Assembly (NCBI GenBank): GCA_900323505.1
Contig: OOIN01000008.1
Coordinates: 1,054,001 to 1,118,000, forward strand
Source: Ustilago trichophora
Lineage: Eukaryota > Basidiomycota > Ustilaginomycetes > Ustilaginales > Ustilaginaceae
Direction: 5' to 3'
DNA length: 64,000 bases
Shown here: positions 32,001-41,442 of the stretch, one piece after another
Layout of the letters: each line of letters opens with the position of its first letter
Position numbering within the stretch: the first letter of the stretch is position 1
Program-made: the position numbers and the translations under genes
The notes under the pieces: model-generated
Seen by the model: the letters and a program-made list of their open reading frames with translations, nothing else
The model's database searches: none
Told to the model about the DNA's origin: nothing

Positions 32001-33623
32001 GGCGTTGACGGCGAAAGGATGGAGAAAGACGGGGTCTTGGTTGCGGAGCAGACCAGCCTTCATGAGCGGGTCCATCTGGGTCTGCATGAGTTTGGCCCAG
32101 TTGTCCTTGACTCTGTTGAGGTCTTTGCCGAGGCTAACGTTGACGATCTCTTCGCGCTTGCGAAAAGTGTAGCGTTGCACGTCGATGGCCTCCTCGGTGC
32201 GAATCTCGATCTGGTTGATGTGAAGCTGATCCACAACTTGCTGTACGCTGTCCGAGTCCTTGCCCGGAGTGGCAGAGAGTGCAAGGACTCGGAAGTGGGG
32301 ATTGGTCTCCATGATTTGACCGATAACACCGCCGTAGGCATATCTGCCTCGTGCCCGATGCGCCTCGTCTACTACGACGCAGACCACATCGCGTGGGTCA
32401 CAACTACCTCTGCGTATGTCGTTTTCGAGCGTCTGGGGAGTCATGTAGAAGATGCGTTTGCTCTGGTAGTAGACATGACGTTGAGCACTGACCTTGTCAC
32501 CCGTCAGATCGACGGCGCAGTCCCAGGGCAGGCCGCAGATGCGATGGCATGCTGTCTTTTGCTGGTCGACGAGCGGCTTGGTCGGCGCCAAGAAAAAGAT
32601 TTTGCCATCCGGGAACCATCGGAAGAAGTTGAGGATCACAACAGCGGCGATAAAGGTCTTACCTAGACCGGTCGGAAGAGCAACCAGGACATTGTTGAAG
32701 AGCGCCTTCTGAACAATGTTGTACTGATAATCACGCTTCTCCATGTTGGTGGGGTAGATCCAGGTGTTTGCGGCTTCGAGGTCGATCTTGCACTTTTGCG
32801 GTTGCGGAGGCGGAAGATTACGACGGTCATCTGCTGGCGCTGGTGGAAGCACGTTGACATACTTGCTATCAGCATCCCAGTCGCCCTCTGCCTTGCCTTT
32901 GCCAATGGATCGCGTAAGGCTGACAGCGTTGTCCTCGAATTCGAGCGCATCTACATCGATGGGTGTACCGAACTCGTCTTTTTCGCGGTTTTTGGCGCTT
33001 TCGCGATGAAGATATGCTTCTCTGTCCCATGTCTTGGTTCCGACCTTGTTCTGCCACAGAGGCCGTGAGCTCGAAGATGCATTTGTGTTATCGGCAGTAC
33101 TGGCCTGCATGGCGGAGGTGGAGGCCGACTGTGAGGAGATGGTGATGTGTCCAGGGCTGGATGTGACCACTTTGCCGGCAGCTCGTGGTCGGGTAGGGGT
33201 GACGGGCTTGCCAAAGAGATTCATCTGGCGAGCGGCATCAGAGGATGCGGGCTGAGTCGATGCATTGGAACCGACAGAAGAAACTCGCTGCATTGGTTTT
33301 GCAGAGGTAGATGCTGCCGCAGATGGACCCGCTCTGTTGATGCATGATGCGGAACCGTTGGAGGCTGGAGGCTGCAGCTGAGCCGCACGAGCTGCGGGGT
33401 TGGCTCTTCGATTGGAGACGGCCGACAAAGTCTGAATAGAAGACGATGATGGATAGACATTGCTCGCGACAGTGGGCCGTGATGCAGATTGCTGTGCAGT
33501 ACCAGCGCTGACAAGCTTGTTCTCGATCTGGTCGAGCTGCAGGAGTGCGGAATCGTCGAGATCATCGATGCCAAAGTCGTCAAAGTCATCGATGTCGTCG
33601 AACTCATCCGATGCGGTTGGCAT
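29073..33623 (-). CDS. MPH1: FANCM/MPH1-family DEAH DNA helicase
   Basis: Single exon, 1516 aa. After an acidic start (DDIDDFDDFGIDDLDD) and a low-complexity region, the SF2 helicase core begins at NMEKRDYQYNIVQKALF. Walker A PTGLGKTF includes Lys322 and the DEAH box covers residues 419-422. The second RecA lobe (about 690-796) has VMVFCSFRECVDEIVSYL, ATSIGEEGLDIG and QRIGRTGRKREG. This order and the wording of the motifs match Mph1/FANCM, which unwinds D-loops and remodels stalled forks. The C-terminal 700 aa are Ser/Arg/Asp-rich and disordered, with no ERCC4 nuclease domain visible, as in other fungal Mph1 proteins. The protein is longer than yeast Mph1 (993 aa). The leader carries a trinucleotide microsatellite, and upstream DNA has ACGCG cores that may give S-phase control. 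Confidence 0.93.
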   Translation of the reverse strand: MPTASDEFDDIDDFDDFGIDDLDDSALLQLDQIENKLVSAGTAQQSASRPTVASNVYPSSSSIQTLSAVSNRRANPAARAAQLQPPASNGSASCINRAGPSAAASTSAKPMQRVSSVGSNASTQPASSDAARQMNLFGKPVTPTRPRAAGKVVTSSPGHITISSQSASTSAMQASTADNTNASSSSRPLWQNKVGTKTWDREAYLHRESAKNREKDEFGTPIDVDALEFEDNAVSLTRSIGKGKAEGDWDADSKYVNVLPPAPADDRRNLPPPQPQKCKIDLEAANTWIYPTNMEKRDYQYNIVQKALFNNVLVALPTGLGKTFIAAVVILNFFRWFPDGKIFFLAPTKPLVDQQKTACHRICGLPWDCAVDLTGDKVSAQRHVYYQSKRIFYMTPQTLENDIRRGSCDPRDVVCVVVDEAHRARGRYAYGGVIGQIMETNPHFRVLALSATPGKDSDSVQQVVDQLHINQIEIRTEEAIDVQRYTFRKREEIVNVSLGKDLNRVKDNWAKLMQTQMDPLMKAGLLRNQDPVFLHPFAVNAIAKDRSRAGILAKQPWLRSYITELATMALSMQYLMEQSPTMFYNRLKERSIGYNSKGKKTSTSKQQIYANTNTTFADIVRELEMMQDNKGRILHPKMIKLRNVLIEHFDRCKAEEVHNAEAYAESGHDVFGNTPNSGELANFKGSSQADTRVMVFCSFRECVDEIVSYLNDSGFKATEFVGQSKAKNGKKGMSQKDQERVINDFKAGRYNVLVATSIGEEGLDIGSVDLTACYEAVKDSIRMLQRIGRTGRKREGKIVVLMSEGREQHNWQHSKDNYKAVQKEVDSRLYVELFDDVDRMVPDGISPQPVLKQVEQPEFEPSMVSDGKAPKTTRAKKEPKPKKDPKRNMPEGGNIIEGFRKASTLAKRKQSSSSVDDNDDVDEDDFDAPPSNETHSQKVRRLLDAEFEKENLSLNLRSAKDRPKAAARRIASSPPSSPDFSPPPVYRRLAGSRSSSSIATPPVWSDGIQTPPVPSTSSSSRPLAAGSTVTRGKKLGVGLRSSGRSMKSSGTLSLLKSGDPVDSSSGDLSGSARAQLLVFGNSPRNRSIAKAITIDDDDDDEFGDLAIDMSIENAMMRLEAEAAAKEQLERESHIDDKILNPTFLSSASGKDSNNVLEPILSPSTPSPKRDRMINVHPVMEALMAQDAAKLKAEMANKHGTTSRSTQKVSESPMKSSMGPPDSIPRRAGGSRAKRIIPESPDADAGAVLQPALPIAMDVDQDPSSSSPIKAPAKRGGRLQRGASSTIVPRSDADTSPTAARTAAKTRPRARVRIADDDDDEEGVEHKAATGTASKAAVKKLRSKTGKRADAEGRGGKKKRKITNSPTSRALFQYEAERSTDEEVHGERDEDDSGLGSSDEDDSDREAVGDFMPTQAPRGYHQQSVYMQSIMSQRAPAEFQRMRHAPFPGLGGRFGEQTTPTRRRGEVRRAQVPSSESRGRGTLGSEDMYSEDSFVVNDEEEIVYDSDSDALPDSSQF

Positions 33624-33672
33624 GATGGTAGCTATGTGTATGTGGGGGCGATGAAGCTCGAAAGGCGGAGTC

Positions 33673-33724
<52 letters not shown>

Positions 33725-34493
33725 CTGTGTTGCTAAGGCCAGATCAGATGTCGGATGAGATGGTGTGGAAAGAAGCGATGGTAGTGGAGGGACAAGACAT
33801 GATCGCTTCTTGTGCTTCGACTTGTATGGTGTGCGGAAGCAAGGTGCGGAAAGGGAAGGAGACTGAAGATGTGATGAGGAGAGGATCGAGAGGTCGAATC
33901 AATTGTGACCCTCCAAGCAAAATGTGACAGTCGATAGCAAATTGCCACGCTTGCTTTTCAACTCGGATCGTTCCGTGAAGATGAAGAGTGTGTGTGTGTG
34001 TATGCGTGTATGTGTGTGTTTGCCGACGACAAGGCAACCCTTTTGCACAGTCGGAAGCTGTCCGAGCTAGCTTGGTGGCAAGCTAAGAAGCAACTCAGCT
34101 TGTTCGGTAAAACTGACACACCGAAATCCAAACCAACACCTCCACGCTGCACCTTGTCAAACGTTGAAAAATTAACGCGCTCTTTCCGTCGCGTAAAAAG
34201 GCGTGCAACCGTCACTCTAACGCATCGGCGATGAATGCAAAAAACAAAGCATCGCCGATGGTCCTTCGGGAAGAAAAGTGGAGTGCAAGCTGCTGCTGCT
34301 GCTGCTTTGCTACACAAAATGTCTTCTTTGACATGCAATCAACAGCTTCAAGCACCTTGTCGTACACCTCTTCAACAGCTCGGCATCGACGCTGTGACCA
34401 GCAAGGCAGTCACAGGTACATAGACGGCTTCCCTTGCACAGTGCGCTGCACCGCTCCAAAGCTCTAATTGGGAAGGTCGTTTCCACCACAACA
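33624..34493. promoter_or_regulatory. Divergent promoter MPH1 / COX18-like
   Basis: About 870 bp without a gene. Holds a GAT microsatellite (33673-33724), a short GT repeat near 33988-34020, an ACGCGC at 34175-34180 and a TCGCGT at 34189-34194, plus a small GCT repeat near 34291-34305. Confidence 0.55.
33673..33724. repeat. (GAT)17 microsatellite in MPH1 leader
   Basis: About 17 uninterrupted GAT units, 50 bp upstream of the MPH1 ATG. On the coding strand it reads ATC/TCA/CAT and so adds no upstream ATG. Confidence 0.95.
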
Positions 34494-35954
34494 ATGGCTT
34501 CGACAGGAGTATTTCGCATCGCCGTCGCTGGCATTCGCACAAGAGCGCCTGTGACTCCAACAGCCAGCTCTTCTTTCTCTCGCATCTCTCTGCCATCTCG
34601 ATTCCGTTCAAGCGGTCACCGCGGATTCGCATCATCGACAGCAGCATTCTCCGCCGCCCCTTTGACCTCCCCAATACCCGCTGCCAATGCAGCAGCAACG
34701 TCTTCAGCTGAGACCGCCAGCACAACCACTCAAGCCGTCGCCGAGCCCGAGATCGTAACAGCTGGTTTTGAGTTTCTCGAACCATGGGTCCCCACCATCC
34801 AAAACCTCGCAGAAACCTTACATTTCACCGGGCCGCATGCAAACGCGCTAGCCATCTTTGTGCTCGCCTTTGCCGTCCGAACCGTCGTTACCCTGCCCGT
34901 GACACTGTGGCAGAGGAGCAAGACTCGGAAACTTACCGAGCAGGTGCTACCAGAATGGGAGATCATGAAGGAGCAGATTCCCTTGCAGGTGCGGGCGAAA
35001 TGTAGGAGAGCTGGCATGTCGTATGAAGCTTTCCATAAGGAGGCTCAGAAAGAGGTAGGTTTTTTGCAATTCTCCTTGACGGGTATCTTACTTTGTGATG
35101 ACGAGACTGACTGACCTTGATACCACACGATGTGCATTCTGGCATGATAGTTGAAAACAGCGCTGACTGCGCTCCTTCGCAAGCACAACGTGTCTCCTAT
35201 GCCAGCTTTCATCGGTCCAGCGACGATCAGCATCCCTGTCTTCCTCCTCATGACCGCTCTTCTCCGACAGTCTGCGCTTGATCCTGCCTCTCCCTTCGCC
35301 ACCGAGGTTTTGCCGTGGTGGTCTCCGTCTCCGGAGCTCGCGCAGCAGTTCAAGTCGAGCACCGCCATCCTTGCCGACCGCGGTTTTGATGAGGCTGCCA
35401 TCTCCAAGCTTCAAGGCACCATGGGGGGTCCTACACTGGTTGACAAGGACTCGACCATGATCGGTCCCCTCAGCTTCGGAATGCTGACACTGGCAAATAC
35501 AGAGCTCAACAGCTGGAGCAGGAGAAGTCTGGCTAAAATCAGAGCCGTCACCTCGGGCGAGACGGACGCAGCGGATAGGACGGCTGAGAAGCTGCTCGCG
35601 GCCGGGAGCAAGGATCCAGCCGAGGCAACGGGCGAGGAAGAACCAAGAAGGGTCAGGATCATCACCAATGCTCTCAGGGTCATGGCGATTGGTTTCATTC
35701 CGATCGCATGTCAGGCACCGGGTGTAAGTTGCTGTCCGAACCCTCTGATTTTTCTTGCAAAGGATGTATATTCACTGACGCTTTTTCTCTTTGTTGACAT
35801 TGGATTTCCGCAGGTGCTCGTCATCTACTGGCTCTCATCGGGTATCTACACTTTGATCCAAAACTCAATTCTTGCCGTGATGGACCGCCGCTCTGAAGTC
35901 ATCAAAGCCACACGCAAGCAGCAGCTCCTCCAGCAGCAGCAGCAGCGAAGGTAG
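34494..35954 (+). CDS. Mitochondrial inner-membrane insertase of the OXA1/COX18/YidC family
   Basis: Three exons: 34494-35054, 35151-35723 and 35814-35954 (introns 96 and 90 bp), giving 424 aa. The N-terminal 85 residues are Ser/Ala/Arg-rich with few acids (RISLPSRFRSSGHRGF), a typical mitochondrial targeting sequence. Membrane segments include NALAIFVLAFAVRTVVTLPV, a pair around PAFIGPATISIPVFLLMTALL, and the last helix after the second junction, VLVIYWLSSGIYTLIQNSIL, which has the YidC-type YW-L-SS pattern. The loop LWQRSKTRKLTEQ after the first helix resembles COX18 more than OXA1, so I favour COX18, which exports the Cox2 C-terminus; OXA1 itself remains possible. A large insert lies between helices. 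It ends in a Gln run (LLQQQQQRR). Intron 2 is open in frame and a multiple of three. Confidence 0.8.
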
Positions 35955-36148
35955 ACATCGAGGCATTCAAAGAACAAGAACTCCACCAGCCTTTTCCACC
36001 ATCATTCTCTTTTAACGGACACGCAATGCAAGCTCCAACGACACACATTTGCCGTCCGTTATGCTGATCCTGTGTGTGAAAAATGAGATGTTGTTGTATT
36101 ACTGTACAGATGAGAAAATAATGTGGCGGCATTCGTTCGTAGGCAAGG

Positions 36149-36702
36149 TCACTTCTCTCCTGGCCTCCTCACACCGCGCACACGAATCCTCTCGGCAGTT
36201 TGGACCCTTGCGCCCCAACCACGAACCTTCTTCTTGGGCTTGGCATCGATGACAAATACGTCTGGGTTTGCGCCCTGGCGGAACTTTTCTCTTGCCCAGA
36301 GGAAGAATCGTCGGTCTTTTGTTGTGACTCCGGCTTGCTTGAGCTGGCTCGATTGAATGGTGAAGATGTTGGACCACTCTTCGCCGATGGCAGATGTGAG
36401 AGACGAGTTGGAGGCGAGGTCGCGGCGTGGGCGCGAGATGGAAGTGAGAAATGTGGCCGGGTCGGAGATAGTGCCTGCAGCAATGATGTTTGCATTGAGA
36501 TCGATATTGGGTGATTGATTGAAGGTAAGGAAGGAAACAGAACGTCATTAAAAACTGTCGAGTGTAGAGACGGCAATAAAAAGGATCGGAGGAGCTTACC
36601 TTGAGGCTTGGGGATAGGCTTGATAGCAGCCGCTGTTGTGAGCATTCGTGACGAAGAGGCCTTTGAAGAGGCCATGACGGCCGTCGTGAGTCGTGCAAAC
36701 AT
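36149..36702 (-). CDS. FYV4: Mitochondrial small ribosomal subunit protein mS41 (FYV4, IGR motif)
   Basis: Two exons on the minus strand: 36702-36600 and 36474-36149, with a 125 bp intron (donor GTAAGC, acceptor TGCAG), giving 142 aa. The second exon has no in-frame ATG, so the gene is missed unless spliced. Exon 1 is a presequence (MFARLTTAVMASSKASSSRM). Exon 2 carries the IGR motif region: FLTSISRPRRDLA, then QSSQLKQAGVTTKDRRFFLW and AREKFRQGANPDVF, followed by a basic tail (KPKKKVRGWGARV). From family knowledge these are the hallmarks of Fyv4/mS41, a mitoribosome small-subunit component. Length fits the family. It converges on the COX18-like gene with under 200 bp between stops, so two mitochondrial genes lie tail to tail. 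Upstream is a T14 run at 36878-36891 and the long gap before glyoxal oxidase. Confidence 0.85.
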
Positions 36703-39537
36703 CCTGCCGACCTTCTTTGTGGTATGTGCGTGAAGACGAAAGAGGAGGAGTGCGGAATAGAGCTGATAGTTTTGGATCGTGTGAGAAAGAGTGCGAATTG
36801 AGAGAGAGGCAAAATCTCGGAACTCGCTCCAACTGCAGCAGCTCTTTCTTCTCAAATTGGCCGTCACGTGTGAACGTTTTTTTTTTTTTTTAGCTAGCTT
36901 TAGATTGTTAGCTTCCTGATCTCACAGATTGCTGTGAAAATTGGGCGCCTTTGTGTTAGACGAGGAACGCTTTGAAAAATATCGCGCAGAGCGGAACGGA
37001 AGCCCCAAAAAAGAGTAGAGTGAGCTGCACGATATGCCAGGAGGCGAGGTCGCGAGGAATGAGCCTTGCCTACGCGTTTCTGTCTCTCTTGCTCTCTCTC
37101 TTGCACTTTCGCTGACACCTTCGTCACGTTTAATCATCAGATGCATGCAACTTGTAAATTCCTAGCGCTCAGCAGTACAGTAGCCTGTCCTCACCACGAA
37201 AGTGGGGTTGGAGTCCGACGCTGAGAGCAGCCTAGCTCTGCGGACTACTTTGGTCTTGACCTACTGTAGGTGTGATTGTCGGAGCCCGTCCGTAGTTGTC
37301 CTTTCTCCTGTCAGTGAGCGCCATCGCATGTGCACAGCCTCTTCGCTCCTCTTTCATTTTCATCCATACCAATGCTCGCAAACCGAAAAACGGAGGTTGT
37401 CACCCATCGACCGTGTTGACCCGCTCGCCTACCAACGCAAAGCATTGAAAGAATGTGTCAAGCGAGCCGTGTTGGACTCGGATAGCGGGGCGGAAAAGGC
37501 GTTTTTGCCGGATCTCCCAGTCCAACAGTGAAAGCGCCCTGCAAATGGCGCCTCGTCGGCTATGCACGAGAACATTTCTCGCAACGCATCGCCTTCCCTT
37601 TTCCCTGTCCGCTCCTCGTCGTTGTGCAGCGTGCCTGCCTCTCGGCTCCATGCTCGCAAACCACTTTCCTGGGGTCACAAAGCAGCCCTTTCGTCAAGCA
37701 AGGTAAAGCGAGATCGACACGACGCGTAAAGCCTCTTTGGCAGAGTGAGTGAGAGAGCAGACTCGATAGAGGAGACACGTCACATGCCATTCTCCTCTCA
37801 CCTCCTCGAACCCATGACAGCATACTCAGCTATTTTTCCTGCCACAGAATCACATGCAAGCAGCAAACCCCCACATGCTCAAGGCTGACTGAGCAGAGGT
37901 TCTACACTCTCCATCGAACCAGGCTGTGCGGTTTTTGGCTTTGGAGCTCGAGCCTTGCTCCCTTCTATTTATCCAAGCTCGCATCGCTCGAGAGTGTTGC
38001 AAGGATTCGATTTCAAGCTTTTTGTCCTCTTGGCAGACCCATTTATCCAAAGCAGGAGGCAAGCTGGCGGATGGACCGGAAGCTTTCTGCAAGTGTGGCT
38101 TTCTGCAAAGAGAGTTAGACTCAACTTGTTTGTCGATCTTGGCACGAGTCTTTGTGCTTGTGTAATGGACAGATACAGAGATTGGCCTTGAGATTCGAGA
38201 TTGATGCATGCAATGCAACACTGAAATGCTGCAAAGGGGTCCAACACACGCTGCTGATACAGTACAGAGCATGGACAGCGGGGCGACAAATTTCATGCTC
38301 CGAGCTGTCACATTTCTCCTGACACGCCCCCCAAATGCACGCTCCCCTGCCCTGACACTCTGTCTCTGTCAATGACCAAAGTCATGGCCATGCCAAGCCC
38401 CCTCGACCCTCCTCTCTTTCTCTCGTTCTCTCTTTCAGGTACACTCGTCCCATTGTCTCGTTTCCACAAATCGAAGCATTCCTCAGCGGCAAGCCTCCTT
38501 GTCTCCCCCCCCCCCCCCCCCCCTTTGAGGTGGGTAAAGGGAGCAGCAACCGTTTGGCCAGCACGTACACTCGAGCCCTCGAGAGTCTGCCGCAACTCTT
38601 GCGTCCTGCTTGTCCTCACTTTGTCTCTCGTCTGGGCACCGAGTCGAATGAATGCTGTGCTGTGCCTGATCTACAACAAGCGCTTTCGCCCTCGCCGTTG
38701 CCTTTCCGTTGATTCCGTGCCGAGTGAACACGATGGCGGGCACTGGTCGCCTTCCTGTCCTTCCGCCCTTACCGCCCTTCCTCGCTTCGTCGTGTCTCGG
38801 CATCATTCGATGTGCAAGGTGGTTTGTGTCTTGTCCTGCGCAAGCCTTTCTTCCACAAGGTCAGAGATGTTCTGTCTCACCATTGCTATCCAACACCGCA
38901 GTGTGCATGTGTTTACACTTCCCTTCAACACCTCGAGCTTCGAGCCAAACCGCGGCCCGAAGTCACCGACACTGTTGACAAGCTTTTGCTGCGTTACAGC
39001 TTCGAAAGCGTCCTCGCCAATGTGCATTTTGCTTCAACGTCGCAACGGCTCGATTTTGTTGCATGGATGAGTGTGTCCTTCACCATGTCCGCCGTACCGC
39101 TTCTTTGGCGGAGGTGGGACAACGATCTTGTGTGAATCTCACCCTCAGCACAAGTTCCTCCGCCTTCGCCTTACAAGGACCTAACCTGATACTTCCTCTC
39201 TTCCCTCTTGATGGTCGGCCCCATCCTCGCTTCCTGTTTGCTCTCCACCACCATCCCACTCCCCTGTCTCGACCTTACCCCCTCCCCCTTCCCCCATTCG
39301 TAATCCTTCCTCCCCATCCTTGACGGTCCCGCGATCAGCAATCACATTCTTTTGTCAAGAACCAGCACAGGTCCCACAGCTTCTGAATCGTACTAGTCCC
39401 CCTTCTCAGCACCCTAACATCTGCTCTCGACATCGAAGAGCGACAAACAGAAGCGAAGCAAACCCCGACCAGCTTCGATAATCATTCGCAACTACTTACA
39501 ACAGCAACACAAGATCACTCACAAGAATACAGCCATC
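36703..39537. promoter_or_regulatory. Large divergent regulatory gap mS41 / glyoxal oxidase
   Basis: About 2.8 kb, the longest gene-free stretch in the window. It has a T14 run (36878-36891), TACAGTA at 37176-37182, CTACTGTAG at 37261-37269, TACAGTA at 38259-38265, a C19 homopolymer (38505-38523) and a CT-rich tract at about 39190-39310 that fits a core promoter or leader for glyoxal oxidase. The 232-codon frame at 38372-39070 crosses the C19 run and has no domain; I do not accept it as a gene. Confidence 0.55.
38505..38523 (+). repeat. Poly(C)19 homopolymer
   Basis: Nineteen consecutive C residues about 1 kb upstream of the glyoxal oxidase ATG. Long G/C homopolymers are uncommon; the exact length may be uncertain. 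Confidence 0.9.
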
Positions 39538-41442
39538 ATGGCGATCTCGACCCAAATGATGGCGCTCAAGGGCATGGTCCTCGGGGCCCTCCTTCTCGTC
39601 GGCACCGGCAATGGCGTGTCCGCCCTTATGGGTGGCATGGGGGGTAAAGCTGGTACGATGCAAGTTGTCGGCAACTCGGGTGTCTCGGCACAGATGATGT
39701 TCCTCGGCACAGAACAAAAGGTCTACATCCTCGACAAGACCGAGAACAACCCTGTCCGCGTCAACGGCCACCCTGCCTGGGCTGTCGAGTACGATATCAA
39801 CTCGAACCAGTACCGTCCCATGGAGGTGCGCTCCAACACGTTCTGTGCCGGTGGCATGACCCTCGGTGACGGCAGGTGGCTCGTCACGGGTGGTAACAAG
39901 GCGGTCACCACCAACGGTGCTACCGCCAAGGCAGGACAGGGATACGGTGCATACAATGGTGGCAAGGCTCTGCGTTTCCTCAAGCCTTGCGACAACCAGC
40001 AATGCCAGTGGGACGACAACGCCGCCAACCAGCTCAACACAGAGAGGTGGTACCCCACCGTCGAGCCTCTTGCAGACGGTTCCAACATCATCCTCGGCGG
40101 CATGCGCGATGGAGGATTTGTCCCTAGCCAATACTCCAACAACCCTACCTACGAGTTTTACCCACCCAAGGGCGATGGTGCCAGCCGCCAGCTGCCCGTC
40201 CTGCAGCGCACCGTGCCTCTGTCGCTCTACCCTATCTCTTACCTCATGTCTTCCGGTGAGGTCTTCATCCAGGCCGGAAGGGAGGCGATCCTGTGGAACT
40301 ACAAACAGCAGAGCGAGCGTGCGCTCCCCACCATCCCTGGTCCGCCCCGTGTCTATCCTGCTTCGGGAGGATCTGCCATGCTTCCTCTCACTCCTGCCGA
40401 CGGCTACAAGGAGACCATCCTATTCTGCGGTGGTATGAGCCTGGGTAAAGTCTCCAACTGGGGTAACGAAGGTGGACCCACCATTGCCGTCTCTGAGCTT
40501 CCCGCCTCTACCTCCTGTGAGCAGATCAGTCCTCTACAGGGTGGTGCCTGGGAGGCGGTCGACAATCTCCCCCAAGGTCGATCCATGGGCCAGTTCATCC
40601 AGCTTCCCGATGGACGCATCTGGTTCGGTAACGGCGTCACCACCGGCGTGGCTGGGTACAACACTAACCCGAACTCTGTCGGCCACCCCGTTGGCGAGTC
40701 GTACGGTGACAACCCGTCCTACCAGCCCCTGGTCTACAACCCCAAAGCGAGCAAGGGCAACCGCTGGAAGCGCGTCGGTGGCACCAACATTGGTCGCCTC
40801 TACCACTCGTCTGCCACCCTTCTTCCAGACTCTTCGATCCTCGTCTCCGGCTCCAACCCCAACGCCGACGTCAACACCAATACCAAGTGGAAGACCGAAT
40901 ATCGTGTCGAGCGATGGTACCCAGAGTACTACGACTCGCCTCGACCTTCCAACAACGGCATCCCCCGCACCTTCTCGTACGGCGGAAATGGCTTCACCAT
41001 CAACCTTCCCTCGGCTTCCGACGCGCAGAGGGCCAAAGTCGTCCTCGTCCGCACCGGCTTCTCGACCCACGGCATGAACATGGGTCAGCGCATGATTGAG
41101 CTCAAGACCACCCGCCAGGGTAGCAAGCTTAGCGTCGCTCAGCTGCCACCCAACCCGAACCTCTTTGCTCCCGGTCCGGCGCTCGCCTTCGTTGTCGTGG
41201 ATGGTGTGCCGAGTCAAGGAAAGATGGTCATGGTCGGCAACGGTCAGATTGGCAAGCAGCCCGTGGCCGAGGAGACCAGGCTGCCAGCTGCCAGCGGCAG
41301 GAGGGATGAGATCTTTGAAGCACGTAACGCTTCAGAGGTCGAGCGCGATGTGATGGGCTTAGCGATGGCCGGCCACGACGATGTGCTCCGCCGCAGCGGT
41401 CTTCACGCTCGTCACCACAAGAGCTCGAGCGACCGTCTTTGA
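39538..41442 (+). CDS. Glyoxal oxidase-type copper radical oxidase, secreted
   Basis: Single exon, 634 aa. A signal peptide is visible (GMVLGALLLVGTGNGVSA). The N-terminal glyoxal-oxidase beta-propeller and a C-terminal galactose-oxidase-like domain follow. The ligands of a copper radical site can be placed by family pattern: Cys103 in NTFCAGG (thioether partner), Tyr172 in RWYPTVEPL, Tyr422-His423 in LYHSSATLL, and His511 in FSTHGMNMGQR. Spacing is close to that known for the Phanerochaete enzyme. Such enzymes oxidise aldehydes such as glyoxal or methylglyoxal to acids and release hydrogen peroxide outside the cell. U. maydis has three (glo1-3), with Glo1 needed for filamentous growth and virulence. 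This protein has no C-terminal membrane segment, so it resembles the secreted type. Codons are strongly GC-ending, suggesting high expression. Confidence 0.92.
   Translation: MAISTQMMALKGMVLGALLLVGTGNGVSALMGGMGGKAGTMQVVGNSGVSAQMMFLGTEQKVYILDKTENNPVRVNGHPAWAVEYDINSNQYRPMEVRSNTFCAGGMTLGDGRWLVTGGNKAVTTNGATAKAGQGYGAYNGGKALRFLKPCDNQQCQWDDNAANQLNTERWYPTVEPLADGSNIILGGMRDGGFVPSQYSNNPTYEFYPPKGDGASRQLPVLQRTVPLSLYPISYLMSSGEVFIQAGREAILWNYKQQSERALPTIPGPPRVYPASGGSAMLPLTPADGYKETILFCGGMSLGKVSNWGNEGGPTIAVSELPASTSCEQISPLQGGAWEAVDNLPQGRSMGQFIQLPDGRIWFGNGVTTGVAGYNTNPNSVGHPVGESYGDNPSYQPLVYNPKASKGNRWKRVGGTNIGRLYHSSATLLPDSSILVSGSNPNADVNTNTKWKTEYRVERWYPEYYDSPRPSNNGIPRTFSYGGNGFTINLPSASDAQRAKVVLVRTGFSTHGMNMGQRMIELKTTRQGSKLSVAQLPPNPNLFAPGPALAFVVVDGVPSQGKMVMVGNGQIGKQPVAEETRLPAASGRRDEIFEARNASEVERDVMGLAMAGHDDVLRRSGLHARHHKSSSDRL

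Noticed and set aside
31620..32666. 348-codon plus-strand frame opposite MPH1
   Set aside because: Antisense shadow of the helicase core with no recognisable family.
38372..39070. 232-codon frame upstream of glyoxal oxidase
   Set aside because: It crosses the C19 homopolymer, has biased Ser/Pro/Cys/Leu composition and no domain.
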